A stretch of 64,000 bases of DNA from an uncultured Fibrobacter sp. (GTDB lineage Bacteria > Fibrobacterota > Fibrobacteria > Fibrobacterales > Fibrobacteraceae). Below, one piece after another: positions 42,655 to 51,944 of this stretch (positions are counted from its first letter, which is position 1; each line of letters begins with the position of its first letter). The DNA is taken from NCBI GenBank assembly GCA_947165045.1, contig CAMUYW010000009.1, positions 1 to 64,000 on the forward strand, in the 5' to 3' direction. Position numbers and translations under genes: made by a program. Under the pieces are notes generated by a model. That model was not told where the DNA came from. It did no database searches and saw only the letters and a program-made list of their open reading frames with translations.

Positions 42655-43254
42655 CTATTCCTTGAACGTGAATCTCAGTTCACCAAACGGAGAGCGGAAA
42701 TCTTTGTTCTTCAAGTTGTTTTCTTCGATGCCTGCGAACAGCCTGTAACCGCCACCAATGGAAACTTCGAGCAACTTGGTCGCGCGGAAGTTGAACTGTG
42801 CCGAAAAGTCAGACGTAAAGAAAGCATCTTCAGACTTGAAACCATCTTCGTCACCCTTGTTCATAAAGTTCACGCTGCCGCCACCGATACTGACCGGGAG
42901 CGAAATAGAGAACATGCCATTGCGGTAAACAACCGGTTCGGCAAAAACGCCGTATGCATGGTAGTCAATCATTTGTGGGAGGCGGACTTTCGGGTTCTTT
43001 ACGTCGCTTAGAATGGAAGAAAAGTAAGCGCCCACGCTGATATACGGATTCAGCACAATACCGATGCGGAGATTCGCGAAAATTGTCCCGTCGCGAGCGA
43101 TTAGGGAATTGCCACCGCTAATACCAAGGAGTGCGCCCCAATTAGAGGTATCGGCTTTTCCCGGTTCGTAATCTTTGGAACCCTGGAGTTCTGCGTGCGA
43201 ACTTACGGTGAGTGTGAGTGCCGTAAGAATGGCGGTCCAAATTTTTGCCTTCAT
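42655..43254 (-). CDS. Outer-membrane beta-barrel-like protein
   Basis: A 199-residue protein. The ATG at 43252-43254 (MKAKIWTAILTALTLTVSSHA) gives a signal peptide and overlaps the stop of the YihY gene by one base. The mature part shows alternating beta-strand patterns (IGIVLNPYISVGAYFSSIL, FNFRATKLLEVSIGGGYRLF) and ends in FGELRFTFKE, a strand with a Phe near the end, as in small outer-membrane barrels. No specific function is evident. Confidence 0.75.
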   Translation of the reverse strand: MKAKIWTAILTALTLTVSSHAELQGSKDYEPGKADTSNWGALLGISGGNSLIARDGTIFANLRIGIVLNPYISVGAYFSSILSDVKNPKVRLPQMIDYHAYGVFAEPVVYRNGMFSISLPVSIGGGSVNFMNKGDEDGFKSEDAFFTSDFSAQFNFRATKLLEVSIGGGYRLFAGIEENNLKNKDFRSPFGELRFTFKE

Positions 43255-44225
43255 TATAAATCCTCCGATTTGCCTTCCCATCTCCAGTTCTTTGTGCTAA
43301 CGGCCGGCCAGTGGCAAATTGTCCACACGAGACTGTTGCCGCATAGAATGATTGACCAAACGCCAAAGAGCAAGAAAAGGAATAGTGGAATAAAAGCTAG
43401 CGATCCGTAGAAAATGGACATTCGTGTGACCATTGCTGTTTGGATGAGCATCAAAATCTTCACGTAAATGTTGATGGCAAGCCAAGATATCAAGGTCGAA
43501 AGCATCGATGCCAGGAACAGTTTTTTGCGGGTGTAGGGCTTGTGACCGGCCGGGCGAGCGGGCAGCAAGTAAAGCATGATGAAAATCACGAGAAGAATCG
43601 CAATGTGGAATGCCGAATACCAGAATGCCGTGATGAGTGCTTTGATGACTTCTGGTGAAAAGTGGAATCCGTCCACGATAATGACAGAAAGGACGTTTTG
43701 CACGTGGTTCACGAATCCGGCGAACATGCCAACGACGGCGGCGCCAATCAGGAGAAATGGGGTGTAAACCTTGATTTGGCGTACTAAAGTTCTGGAAGTT
43801 TTGTTTTCCCAGACTACGTTAAAGTTCGTTTCGAGGCTTCCGAATGCGAGGATAAACGTGACGAAAAGGCCTGCAGCGCCGATAATCCCGAGTTTTCTAA
43901 TGGGAATGTGCTCGGCGTTTTCTACAATGTCCATGATTTGCTCGGTCGGCCAATCCAAATTGAGCATTTCGATGACGATGGGGAGGTAATCCGAAATAAA
44001 GTTACCGAATCCGACCGCAAGCGTGATGGATGTGAGCATGATGAGCAAGGGGACTACGGCCACGAGCGTCGTGTAAGTCAAAGACGCCGCACGGGTCATT
44101 CCATGATAATACAGGAACGACTTTCCAGTGACAACCATGACTTTTACAAAAGTCGGAGAACGTGCTGCGATATTATCGAACAACCATTCCCACGAAAAAT
44201 TTTCCCACCAATGCGGCATACTCAT
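43254..44225 (-). CDS. YihY/BrkB-family membrane protein
   Basis: A 323-residue inner-membrane protein with six hydrophobic segments. AASLTYTTLVAVVPLLIM is the YihY/BrkB (formerly RNase BN) signature. SMLSTLISWLAINIYVKI and FYGSLAFIPLFLFLLFGVWS are its last segments. The family's function is not settled; it is not RNase BN. It is coupled to the outer-membrane protein gene that follows. Confidence 0.88.
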   Translation of the reverse strand: MSMPHWWENFSWEWLFDNIAARSPTFVKVMVVTGKSFLYYHGMTRAASLTYTTLVAVVPLLIMLTSITLAVGFGNFISDYLPIVIEMLNLDWPTEQIMDIVENAEHIPIRKLGIIGAAGLFVTFILAFGSLETNFNVVWENKTSRTLVRQIKVYTPFLLIGAAVVGMFAGFVNHVQNVLSVIIVDGFHFSPEVIKALITAFWYSAFHIAILLVIFIMLYLLPARPAGHKPYTRKKLFLASMLSTLISWLAINIYVKILMLIQTAMVTRMSIFYGSLAFIPLFLFLLFGVWSIILCGNSLVWTICHWPAVSTKNWRWEGKSEDL

Positions 44226-44533
44226 TGTTAAATATAGTTAATGGTTTGAATTACGTGATTGAAATCACCTAAAAAACGTCTTTGTAAGATTATTTTGCCG
44301 ATTTTTCTTCTTTTTTGGTCGGAAAATCGCGCCTTTGCGAGGACTTTTGGTAAAATGTAAACTGTAGACTTTTTTATCGTAATGAATGTGGACTTACTGA
44401 TTGGAACAAAAGTGGCCGTTTAAGTGAAAATCTTTTAGTAAAGAACAAAAATGTAAGATACAATGTGGACTTTTTTATAAAAATTAGATTATATTAAGAT
44501 AATAAAATACGCCAAAAAATAGGAGCGTTGTTT
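44226..44533. other. AT-rich promoter region of the pectin locus
   Basis: This 308-nt gap between divergent genes has no gene. It holds three (A/T)TGT(G/A)GAC motifs (44365-44370, 44389-44394, 44466-44471), an AT-rich stretch with TATATT, and AGGAG before the PL11 start. Confidence 0.6.
44363..44477 (+). promoter_or_regulatory. Repeated GTGGAC motif upstream of PL11
   Basis: CTGTAGACTTTTTT (44363), AATGTGGACTTA (44387) and AATGTGGACTTTTTT (44464). The same AATGTGGACTTT/CTGTGGAC pair occurs before the TIGR02147 regulator gene (50940-50970). The motif could be a -35 element or an operator. Confidence 0.4.
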
Positions 44534-47161
44534 ATGGGATATAATTGGAAGTTGAACGGGAACATACGAACCGTTTTTGCCAGTTCTTTGCTTGCTGCAG
44601 GACTGGCTGTTCCTGCTTTTGCCGCGCCTCGTCAAATGGAAAACTTAACACGCGGTCTTGTTGCTTCAAATGTGGGCAGCGGAATGTTGGTGAGCTGGCG
44701 CTTGCTCGGTACTGATGATCCGGCGACGGAATTTAATCTTTATCGCGATGGCGAAAAAATTGCTTCGATTGCAAAGGATGCTGGCACGAACTATCTCGAT
44801 AAGAGTGGTAAGGCGACTTCCAAGTACGAAGTGGCTGCAATTGTCGAAGGCAAGGAACAGGCGAAGTCCTCACTTTCGGTCGTTCTCGATAAGACCGTTT
44901 CGAATAGCGGAAATTCTTTCCCGTACAAGACTTTAAAACTTGAAGTTCCTGCCGCGCAGACGATGCCGGATGGTGAAAAATGCACGTACACTCCGAACGA
45001 TATGAGTGCTGCCGACCTTGATGGTGACGGCGAATATGAACTCATTTTGAAGTGGGATCCGTCTAACGCTCACGACAACTCGCAAACGGGTTATACGGGC
45101 ACGGTGTTCATTGACGCTTACAAGCTGGATGGCACGCGCCTTTGGCGCATTGACATGGGCAAGAACATTCGCGCGGGTGCGCATTACACGCAATTCCAAG
45201 TCTTTGACTACGATGGTGACGGCAAGGCCGAAATGATTGTGAAAACCGCCGACGGAACGATTGACGGAACGGGCAAGGCGATTGGCGACAAGTCCAAGGA
45301 TTACCGCGATGGCAATGGGCTTGTGCTCAAGGGACCCGAATACTTGACGGTGTTCCGTGGTGTTGATGGTGCTGCCATTACGACGATTGATTACATTCCT
45401 TCTCGTGATATCAACCAGCATGTGAAGGGCAAAAACGGCAAGGGATACTGGGGCGACAACTACGGCAACCGCTGCGAACGCTATATTGCGGCGACTGCCT
45501 ACCTCGATGGTGTCCATCCGAGCGCGATTTTCATTCGCGGCTATTATAGCTCTTCTTACGTGGTGGCGTACGATTTTGACGGAAAGACGCTCAAACAGCG
45601 TTGGTACCACAAGTCCGAAGATCCGGGCAAGGGTCTTTACGAACAGGGCAACCACAACATTGCTGTGGGTGATATTGACGGTGATGGCTATGATGAAATC
45701 GTGTTCGGTGGTGCAACGTTGAATCATGACGGAACGCTCCGTTTCAGCACGCAGCTCGGTCATGGTGACGCTGGCCATTTGGGCGATTTGGATCCAGACC
45801 ATCCGGGTATGGAATTCTGGGATGTGCACGAACATACGAATGCTCAATACACCGAAGAAATGCGCGGTGCCGATGGTAAGGTTTACTGGGGCACTCCGCA
45901 GCCGAATCCTGGCGTGGATAACGGTCGTGGCATGGCTGCTGACATTGATTCGGAATATCGCGGTTATGAAGTTTGGTCGTCAAAGGGCGGTGGCATGAAA
46001 ACTGCAACGGGCAAGTTCATTGGAACGCCTGCGGTCTCTACGAACTTCCGCATTTACTTTGATGGAGACGTTTACGACGAACTCTTGGATGGCGCTTATG
46101 TGACCAAGTTCGATTCGAAGGCCAAAAAGTCGAATGTCTACTTTGATGGTCCGAGTGCACTTGGCGCAACAGGTTGCAACGGCACGAAGAATACGCCGAG
46201 CCTTGTTGCCGACCTCTTTGGTGACTGGCGTGAAGAACTCGTGGTGCGTTCTGAAAAGGACCCGACGACGATGTACATCATCTCGACTCCGGTTACGAGC
46301 GAACATCGCGTTTATACGCTGATGCACGATGCTACTTATCGTGTGGCTGTTGCTTGGCAGAATACGGCTTACAACCAGCCGCCGCATGTCGGCTATTATT
46401 TGCCGGACTATGTAAAGAATCTCACCGCTCCGGATATTTATCTTGCTGGTGAACCTGCTGTTGTCGATACGACTCCGGTTGTGAACAACGGAAAGTCTGA
46501 ACTTGATGCTTCTAAGCCGAAGGAAGGCGCAGGCTGGACTGAATCGACGAATGAAGGATTCCTCAAGAACGGTTATTATAACTTTGAAAATACGATTGCA
46601 AGCTATGGCGTGTGGGAAATCTATTCGCAGACCGAAGCTAAGACGACTCTTACGGTTCGCTTTGCAAATGGCGGAACTGCAAACCGTAACATGGCTGTTA
46701 CCGTGAATGGCAAGTCTGCAGGAACGATTGTTTTCCCTGCAACTGGCTGGACTACGTATGCGGATGCTAAGATCGATGTGAAGTTGAAAGCTGGCGTGAA
46801 TACGCTTAAGCTCTCTTCTACAACAAGTGATGGAGGCCCGAATGTAGACATGTTTACGTTTGGCATTGATGGTGTTGAACTTTATGACGGCACGCAGAAG
46901 CCGGTGGTAAATGCTGTAGTTCCGTTCAAGAGCGGCGTGACATTCAATCCCTCGACAGGGGTTCTGTTCACTCCGCGTGCAGGCTTTGCTGAAGTTTATT
47001 TCTACGATATGTCAGGTGCAATGCGCATGGGCATTTCGAAGAATGTTGCTGCTGGTGTGAATACACTTTCTCTTGATCGTGAAATGCTCCCGAAGGGCTT
47101 CTATACTGTGAAGGTGAAACTCGACGGAAAGTTTGTACAACAAGGAATGTTTAAGAGATAG
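44534..47161 (+). CDS. PL11 rhamnogalacturonan lyase with CBM35-like module
   Basis: An 875-residue secreted enzyme. ATG 44534 lies 8 nt after AGGAG and gives a signal peptide ending VPAFA-AP. A fibronectin-like start (LTRGLVASNVGSGMLVSWRL) leads into the PL11 propeller, with Ca-binding motifs DLDGDGEYE, DYDGDGKAE and DIDGDGYDE. A CBM35-like domain (about residues 660-780; TTSDGGPNVDMF) and a sorting-type C-terminal domain (YDMSGAMRMGI...LPKGFYTVKVKLDG) follow. It should cleave the rhamnogalacturonan I backbone by beta-elimination. It is the first gene of the pectin locus. Confidence 0.93.
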   Translation: MGYNWKLNGNIRTVFASSLLAAGLAVPAFAAPRQMENLTRGLVASNVGSGMLVSWRLLGTDDPATEFNLYRDGEKIASIAKDAGTNYLDKSGKATSKYEVAAIVEGKEQAKSSLSVVLDKTVSNSGNSFPYKTLKLEVPAAQTMPDGEKCTYTPNDMSAADLDGDGEYELILKWDPSNAHDNSQTGYTGTVFIDAYKLDGTRLWRIDMGKNIRAGAHYTQFQVFDYDGDGKAEMIVKTADGTIDGTGKAIGDKSKDYRDGNGLVLKGPEYLTVFRGVDGAAITTIDYIPSRDINQHVKGKNGKGYWGDNYGNRCERYIAATAYLDGVHPSAIFIRGYYSSSYVVAYDFDGKTLKQRWYHKSEDPGKGLYEQGNHNIAVGDIDGDGYDEIVFGGATLNHDGTLRFSTQLGHGDAGHLGDLDPDHPGMEFWDVHEHTNAQYTEEMRGADGKVYWGTPQPNPGVDNGRGMAADIDSEYRGYEVWSSKGGGMKTATGKFIGTPAVSTNFRIYFDGDVYDELLDGAYVTKFDSKAKKSNVYFDGPSALGATGCNGTKNTPSLVADLFGDWREELVVRSEKDPTTMYIISTPVTSEHRVYTLMHDATYRVAVAWQNTAYNQPPHVGYYLPDYVKNLTAPDIYLAGEPAVVDTTPVVNNGKSELDASKPKEGAGWTESTNEGFLKNGYYNFENTIASYGVWEIYSQTEAKTTLTVRFANGGTANRNMAVTVNGKSAGTIVFPATGWTTYADAKIDVKLKAGVNTLKLSSTTSDGGPNVDMFTFGIDGVELYDGTQKPVVNAVVPFKSGVTFNPSTGVLFTPRAGFAEVYFYDMSGAMRMGISKNVAAGVNTLSLDREMLPKGFYTVKVKLDGKFVQQGMFKR

Positions 47162-47180
47162 GTATTAGGTATTAGGAATC
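47160..47180. repeat. Heptamer repeat tract
   Basis: AGGTATT, AGGTATT, AGGAATC, running directly into a GTCAT palindrome. It starts inside the PL11 stop codon. Confidence 0.55.
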
Positions 47181-47248
47181 GTCATTATCCGAAGGATAAT
47201 CCATACAGTAATCGAGTGATGTATGGATCCTCCCTAAGGGAGGATGAC
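47181..47248. repeat. Paired REP-like element (BIME-like)
   Basis: GTCATTATCC-GAA-GGATAATCCATAC (47181-47206), 14 nt, then GTATGGATCCTCCC-TAA-GGGAGGATGAC (47221-47248). The two are head to head, so the whole 68 nt is a large imperfect palindrome. Confidence 0.75.
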
Positions 47249-47256
47249 TGTGACGT

Positions 47257-47277
47257 AACCTATGACCTATAACCTGA
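47257..47277. repeat. Heptamer repeat tract
   Basis: AACCTAT, GACCTAT, AACCTGA. On the minus strand the units are ATAGGTY, similar to the AGGTATT units 80 nt upstream. Confidence 0.55.
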
Positions 47278-47287
47278 AGAGGTCTTT

Positions 47288-49129
47288 ATGGGCATGTTTA
47301 GCAAAGTTTGGCAGAGTGCGGTAGTGGCTTCGATGATAGCCGCTCCGCTTTCGTTGGCTCAGGTCACCATTTACTTGTGCGGTGATTCTACCATGCAAGA
47401 TTGGGCCGAAGGTTATTACCCGAAGCAGGGGCAGGGCCAAGATTTCCATTACTGGTTTGATGTAAGCAAGGCTACTGTTGTAAATCGCGGACAAGGCGGC
47501 ATGTCGCTTGGTGGTGGCGGTAAAGACAAAAAAGGCAATACCGCTGTCGGCTATTATGACATGTTCTTTAAGAGCGGTTGCTCCAATGGAAATTGCATCG
47601 CCGATAAATTGAAAGCGGGCGATTATGTAGTCGTGCAGTTCGGTATCAACGACGTGAATTACAGTACCGAAGATTTCTTTGCTGCCAACATGAAAAAGTT
47701 GGTGAGTGATGTGAGGGCGAAAGGCGCTTACCCGATTATCATGAGCCCAATCCGTCGCTTGTATTACGATTCTCCGACGCAGATTCATAACAGCTATCGC
47801 GGTTACCCGGCGCTTAACCAAAAACTTTCCGAAGAACTCAACGTTCCGTTTATCGACATGAGTGAAATGGTGGCGAACTACATGATTTCTGTTGGCGAAC
47901 AGTATGCGGCACAGTTTATCTTCAACTATGCTACAAAGTCGGAATACAGTAATCTTGGCAGTGACCAAACCGACGCCGTGCATTTGCAGATGAATGGTGC
48001 AAATGCTTTTGGCCGTATTATCACCGAACAGATGCGCGCCCATTCTGACCCGATTGTGAAAAAACTTGGCGACTATATGGCGCCTATGTATCAGGTGGGT
48101 GTGAAGGTGAGCCCAGAAGGTGCTGCTGAAGCAACGTCTCTTACCGCTTATTATCCGAAGGGCATGACTGTGATGCTCAAGACTATTCCGAAGTCGGGAA
48201 AAAAGTTCCTCGGTTGGTATGATGGCAATGGAAATAAGGTTGGCTCTCCAAGCCGTTCCAACGTGAAGTCTCCGTATATTCATACGTTTGTTATGGGTGA
48301 TGCCGCAACGCAGTTTACTGCTGTTTACGAAGGCGGTACGGCCCAGAAGTACGAAGGCGATGGCAAGGCTTTGACCGCTTTCCCGACAACCACTCCGAAG
48401 AGTCTTGATGATGTCACTTTCGAACCGTTTACTCCAATTGATGGCCCGAAGGATACGACTCTTAAGGTCGATAAGGATATCAAGAAATTTTTTGATGCCG
48501 CAAAACCTGATGATTCGGGGATCGGTTGGACACAAAACGAATGGACCGGATTTACTGGCGATGGCTACTACAACTTGGATAACACGAACGCCTCGTTTGC
48601 CGCTTACAATATGAAGTTTCCGGGAGCAGGTTACGTAACGCTTGCTGTGAGGTATGCAAATGGAGGTTCCTCGGACCGTATGTTCAATGCTTATCTTGAC
48701 CATGACTACTATTTGAGCGCTCCTCCGACAGGTGGCTGGGATAAGTGGGATACGGCTTATGTTGTTCTGGATGTTCCACAGGGCGAAGCTGAACTAAAGT
48801 TCATGTCAATTACGTCTGATGGAGCTCCGAACCTTGATGCTTTTGGCTTTAGCCTTGATGGTGTTTGCCGCGTGGGCGTAGATTGCGCTACAACGAAGTT
48901 GCAAACTGCTAAAACTGAAACTGGCTTGAAACTTCGTGGTGATTTGCTTTCGCTTTCGGACCGTGCCGAAGTGAGCGTTTACGATATGAGCGGTCGCTTG
49001 GTGGTGCGTAAATCTGTGCCGGCGGGCGAGGTGGATTTGTCTGCGCTCGTGCGTGCTAATGGACTCTATCGTGTGATGGTTCGCCAAGGTAAAGTCAATT
49101 ACGCCACAACATGGGTAAAGGTAAAATAA
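47288..49129 (+). CDS. CE12 rhamnogalacturonan acetylesterase with CBM35-like module
   Basis: A 613-residue secreted SGNH esterase. A signal peptide is followed by TIYLCGDSTMQDW (catalytic Ser), VVQFGINDVN (oxyanion Asn) and DAVHLQMNGA (catalytic Asp/His), as in family CE12. Then come an InlB B-repeat-like segment (FLGWYDGNGNKV), a CBM35-like domain (SITSDGAPNLDAF) and a sorting-type C-terminal domain (VYDMSGRLVVRK). It should remove acetyl groups from rhamnogalacturonan so that the PL11 lyase can act. It is followed by a second CE12 gene after 2 nt. Confidence 0.92.
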   Translation: MGMFSKVWQSAVVASMIAAPLSLAQVTIYLCGDSTMQDWAEGYYPKQGQGQDFHYWFDVSKATVVNRGQGGMSLGGGGKDKKGNTAVGYYDMFFKSGCSNGNCIADKLKAGDYVVVQFGINDVNYSTEDFFAANMKKLVSDVRAKGAYPIIMSPIRRLYYDSPTQIHNSYRGYPALNQKLSEELNVPFIDMSEMVANYMISVGEQYAAQFIFNYATKSEYSNLGSDQTDAVHLQMNGANAFGRIITEQMRAHSDPIVKKLGDYMAPMYQVGVKVSPEGAAEATSLTAYYPKGMTVMLKTIPKSGKKFLGWYDGNGNKVGSPSRSNVKSPYIHTFVMGDAATQFTAVYEGGTAQKYEGDGKALTAFPTTTPKSLDDVTFEPFTPIDGPKDTTLKVDKDIKKFFDAAKPDDSGIGWTQNEWTGFTGDGYYNLDNTNASFAAYNMKFPGAGYVTLAVRYANGGSSDRMFNAYLDHDYYLSAPPTGGWDKWDTAYVVLDVPQGEAELKFMSITSDGAPNLDAFGFSLDGVCRVGVDCATTKLQTAKTETGLKLRGDLLSLSDRAEVSVYDMSGRLVVRKSVPAGEVDLSALVRANGLYRVMVRQGKVNYATTWVKVK

Positions 49130-49131
49130 TT

Positions 49132-50874
49132 ATGCGTTCCTTTGCAAAATTCTTCCTTGTTGCTGCTGTGTTCGCGGGCATTGCCGTGAGCGATACGACC
49201 TCGTTTTCGATTTATGTCGTTGGCGATTCGACCGTTCAAACGTACAAGGATAACGTTTATCCGCAAACAGGTTGGGGACAGGTTCTTGGTTACTTCTTTG
49301 ACGCCTCGCGCGTGAACGTGCTCAATTATGCTATTGGCGGCCGCAGTTCCAGAACGTTTATCGAAGAAGGCCGCCTCGACGAAGTCAAAGGCAAACTACA
49401 AAAGGGCGATTTCTTGTTTGTGCAGTTTGGTCACAATGACCGTGATTACAGCAAGGCTGCTCGCTATGTGGAACCTTCGCAGTTCTCCGGTTACATCCAG
49501 AAGTATGTGGATGCTGGACAAGCGAAAGGAGCAAATGTCGTTCTCGTATCGCCGATGAATTTGAACGGTTCTCGCAATGTGTTCTCGACGGGTAGCAATA
49601 ACTACGATGCTCGCGGCATGATGCAGACGGTTGCAAAGAACAATAAAATTCCGTTTGTCGATTTGAACATGAAATCGTACAATACGTACAATACAACGTA
49701 TAAAGCGATTCCTGATTACGTGACTCGTTACCTTTACAAAAAACTGGAAAAAGGTGAGTATCCGAATTTCCCAGATGGTGTGAATGATGGAACGACGCAT
49801 TTTCAGGAAATGGGATCGATGGGCCACGCGCAAATGATTTGCGAAGAACTCGAAGACAATCTCAAGAGCAACACAAATCTCTCTGCTGATGCGAAGGCTG
49901 CGCTCACAACACTTGTGTCTGCAATCAAGAAACGTTACACAATCAAGGTCAAGACGAACCTCTCGAATTACAATGGTCTCATTACGCAAACGCAGTATTT
50001 CCCAGCGGGCTCGCCGATGACACTTCGCGTAACGCCGAATGGCCAAACGTTTGAAAAGTGGGTCGATGACGATTGCAACGAAATCTCGAAGAACATGATT
50101 TATTACGGCTTCAAGACGAAGGCTCGTGATATCACGTATACAGCGATGTTCAAGGGCGGTGCTGCTTGCACGCCGACGGCTCATGGCGATGAAGATTCTT
50201 ACGAAGAAGGCCCCGGCAGTTCTAGTAGCTCTAGCGGTGAAGTCGAAGCGAAGGAACTTGCGGAAGACCTTTGCTCGTTAGATTCAGGGACTGAAGCTTG
50301 GCCTTCTGTAATTGAAACGTTCGAACCTGAAATTGCTGATGGTTTCTCGGAAGCAAATCACGAAGGTTACACCGGCAAGGGATTCTTCAATCTCGACAAT
50401 TCCGCGTACAGCAAGGCAACGTACTTGGTTACATCGGACCAGTCAGCAGAACATGCTCGCGTGATGATTCGTTATGCATTTGCAGGCACCACGAATCGCG
50501 ATATGAAAATCACGGTGGACAATGGCGTTTACGATGTGGCTTTCCCGCCGACGGGTAGTTGGGACAAGTGGGATACAGTTTATATCGATGACGTGTGGGT
50601 CGATGCGCTCGACTTCAAGGTGATTTTGCAATCGACCACTGCAGATGGCGGCCCGAACGTGGATATGATAGCCTTTGATATGAAGGATGTTTATCGCACC
50701 GGTTGTAAGGCGGCTCGTCAAAAGCAGGGCCCTGTTTCGATTGCGTCGAAAAAGGTTGTGACTGCTCCGCACAAGACTAACTTTACCGTCAACGCGCTTG
50801 GCAAAAAAGTGCAAAACGTGAATGACCAAGCCGATTTGCGCAAATTGCCTAAAGGTTTCTATTTCCGCTATTAA
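49132..50874 (+). CDS. Second CE12 rhamnogalacturonan acetylesterase
   Basis: A 580-residue secreted SGNH esterase. I start at ATG 49132, right after the previous stop, giving MRSFAKFFLVAAVFAGIAVS. Catalytic blocks are YVVGDSTVQTY, FVQFGHNDRDYS and NDGTTHFQEMGSMGH; the Asp-His spacing is one residue longer than the usual DxTH. An InlB-like repeat (FEKWVDDDCNEI), a short serine linker and a CBM35-like domain (TTADGGPNVDMI) follow. The last domain (VNALGKKVQNV...LPKGFYFRY) is shorter than in its neighbours. It is a paralogue of 47288-49129, probably with a different acetyl position. Confidence 0.9.
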   Translation: MRSFAKFFLVAAVFAGIAVSDTTSFSIYVVGDSTVQTYKDNVYPQTGWGQVLGYFFDASRVNVLNYAIGGRSSRTFIEEGRLDEVKGKLQKGDFLFVQFGHNDRDYSKAARYVEPSQFSGYIQKYVDAGQAKGANVVLVSPMNLNGSRNVFSTGSNNYDARGMMQTVAKNNKIPFVDLNMKSYNTYNTTYKAIPDYVTRYLYKKLEKGEYPNFPDGVNDGTTHFQEMGSMGHAQMICEELEDNLKSNTNLSADAKAALTTLVSAIKKRYTIKVKTNLSNYNGLITQTQYFPAGSPMTLRVTPNGQTFEKWVDDDCNEISKNMIYYGFKTKARDITYTAMFKGGAACTPTAHGDEDSYEEGPGSSSSSSGEVEAKELAEDLCSLDSGTEAWPSVIETFEPEIADGFSEANHEGYTGKGFFNLDNSAYSKATYLVTSDQSAEHARVMIRYAFAGTTNRDMKITVDNGVYDVAFPPTGSWDKWDTVYIDDVWVDALDFKVILQSTTADGGPNVDMIAFDMKDVYRTGCKAARQKQGPVSIASKKVVTAPHKTNFTVNALGKKVQNVNDQADLRKLPKGFYFRY

Positions 50875-50940
50875 AACAGAAGCAAAATTTCATTAAACAC
50901 GTTTCGTTGGAGGGGCGGAACTTTTGTTTTTACAAAATAA

Positions 50941-50983
50941 TGTGGACTTTAAATGTCCTGAACTGTGGACAATAATGTATATT
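50941..50983 (+). promoter_or_regulatory. Paired TGTGGAC motif and TATATT box before the regulator gene
   Basis: TGTGGAC at 50941-50947 and 50964-50970, 23 nt apart; between them GTCC forms a partial inverted repeat with the first. TATATT (50978-50983) follows, ending 10 nt before the ATG at 50994, with no Shine-Dalgarno sequence. Confidence 0.45.
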
Positions 50984-50993
50984 AGATAAGCTC

Positions 50994-51944
50994 ATGATCA
51001 ATATCTTTGAATATTTGAATTACCGCGAATTTTTGAAGGACGCATACGAAGAACGCCATGCGAGCGATTGGCGTTTTAGCCATCGTTATATCGCCGATAA
51101 AGCGGGTTTTGATTCATCGATGTTCAATAAGATATTGCAGGGTAAGCGCAATTTGACCGAAAGGATGGTCGAAGTTTTTGCAAACATCTTTTGTGGTGAT
51201 GAACGTGAGAAAACGTATTTTGCCAACATGGTGTCGTTCAACCAGGCGAAAACGCATTCGGAAAGCCGCCAATTCTTGGAAAAGCTTGTGGCATCAAAGG
51301 AATGCAAAGTTGAAAATTTAGCGCGTGACCAGTTTGAATATTTTGACCATTGGTACCATGCTGTTGTTCGTGAGTTGGTGACTTTTTACCCGTATGTGGG
51401 CGATGATGCCGCGCTTGGGCTCATGGTGCGTCCGCCAATTTCTGCAAGCCAGGTGAAGTCTTCGATTGCGCTTTTGGAACGCCTTTCGATGATCAAGAAA
51501 AACGAAACAACTGGCTTTTACGAACAAACGCAAGGGCTTGTTTCGAGTGGATTTGAATCGTACAATACGGCGGTGAATGCGTATATCCAGCAGAATCTAG
51601 ATGTTGCGCAAACGGCGATGGACCGATTTGATCGCGATGAACGCAATCTTTCGACGCTCGCGTTTGGCTGTGATGAGCAGACATATAAAGAGCTTGTCGA
51701 AATGGTGCGCCGTTTCCGCCGTGAAGTTTTGGCAAAAGTGGGTGCATGCCAAAAGCCGAATCGCGTGTTTCAGTTAGGAATGCAACTGTTCCCGCTTTCG
51801 GACCCGTATCCGCCGCCGCAGAGGCGCGGACGCAAGCGCCGCATTCGCGGTGCTGAGATACAGAATGCGTCTGTGACCGAAAGCGTGGATGCGTCTCGTG
51901 AAAATGCCGATGCTGTCGAAGGAAAGGAGTGTGAACATGATTAA
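50994..51944 (+). CDS. TIGR02147-family putative transcription regulator
   Basis: A 316-residue protein with the start typical of this Fibrobacter-rich family (INIFEYLNYREFLKDAYEER). An HTH-like region follows (FSHRYIADKAGFDSSMFNKI, LQGKRNLTERM), then an all-helical part ending LFPLS. The last 40 residues are basic and low complexity (PPPQRRGRKRRIRG), which might bind DNA. Its 3' end overlaps the pectate lyase gene by 8 nt, so the two are linked, and the lyase or the wider pectin locus is a likely target. It lacks a ribosome-binding site. Confidence 0.85.
   Translation: MINIFEYLNYREFLKDAYEERHASDWRFSHRYIADKAGFDSSMFNKILQGKRNLTERMVEVFANIFCGDEREKTYFANMVSFNQAKTHSESRQFLEKLVASKECKVENLARDQFEYFDHWYHAVVRELVTFYPYVGDDAALGLMVRPPISASQVKSSIALLERLSMIKKNETTGFYEQTQGLVSSGFESYNTAVNAYIQQNLDVAQTAMDRFDRDERNLSTLAFGCDEQTYKELVEMVRRFRREVLAKVGACQKPNRVFQLGMQLFPLSDPYPPPQRRGRKRRIRGAEIQNASVTESVDASRENADAVEGKECEHD

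Noticed and set aside
44299-44329. CGATTTT...AAAATCG hairpin upstream of the PL11 gene.
   Set aside because: Seven base pairs with a 17-nt loop in AT-rich DNA is weak and may be chance.
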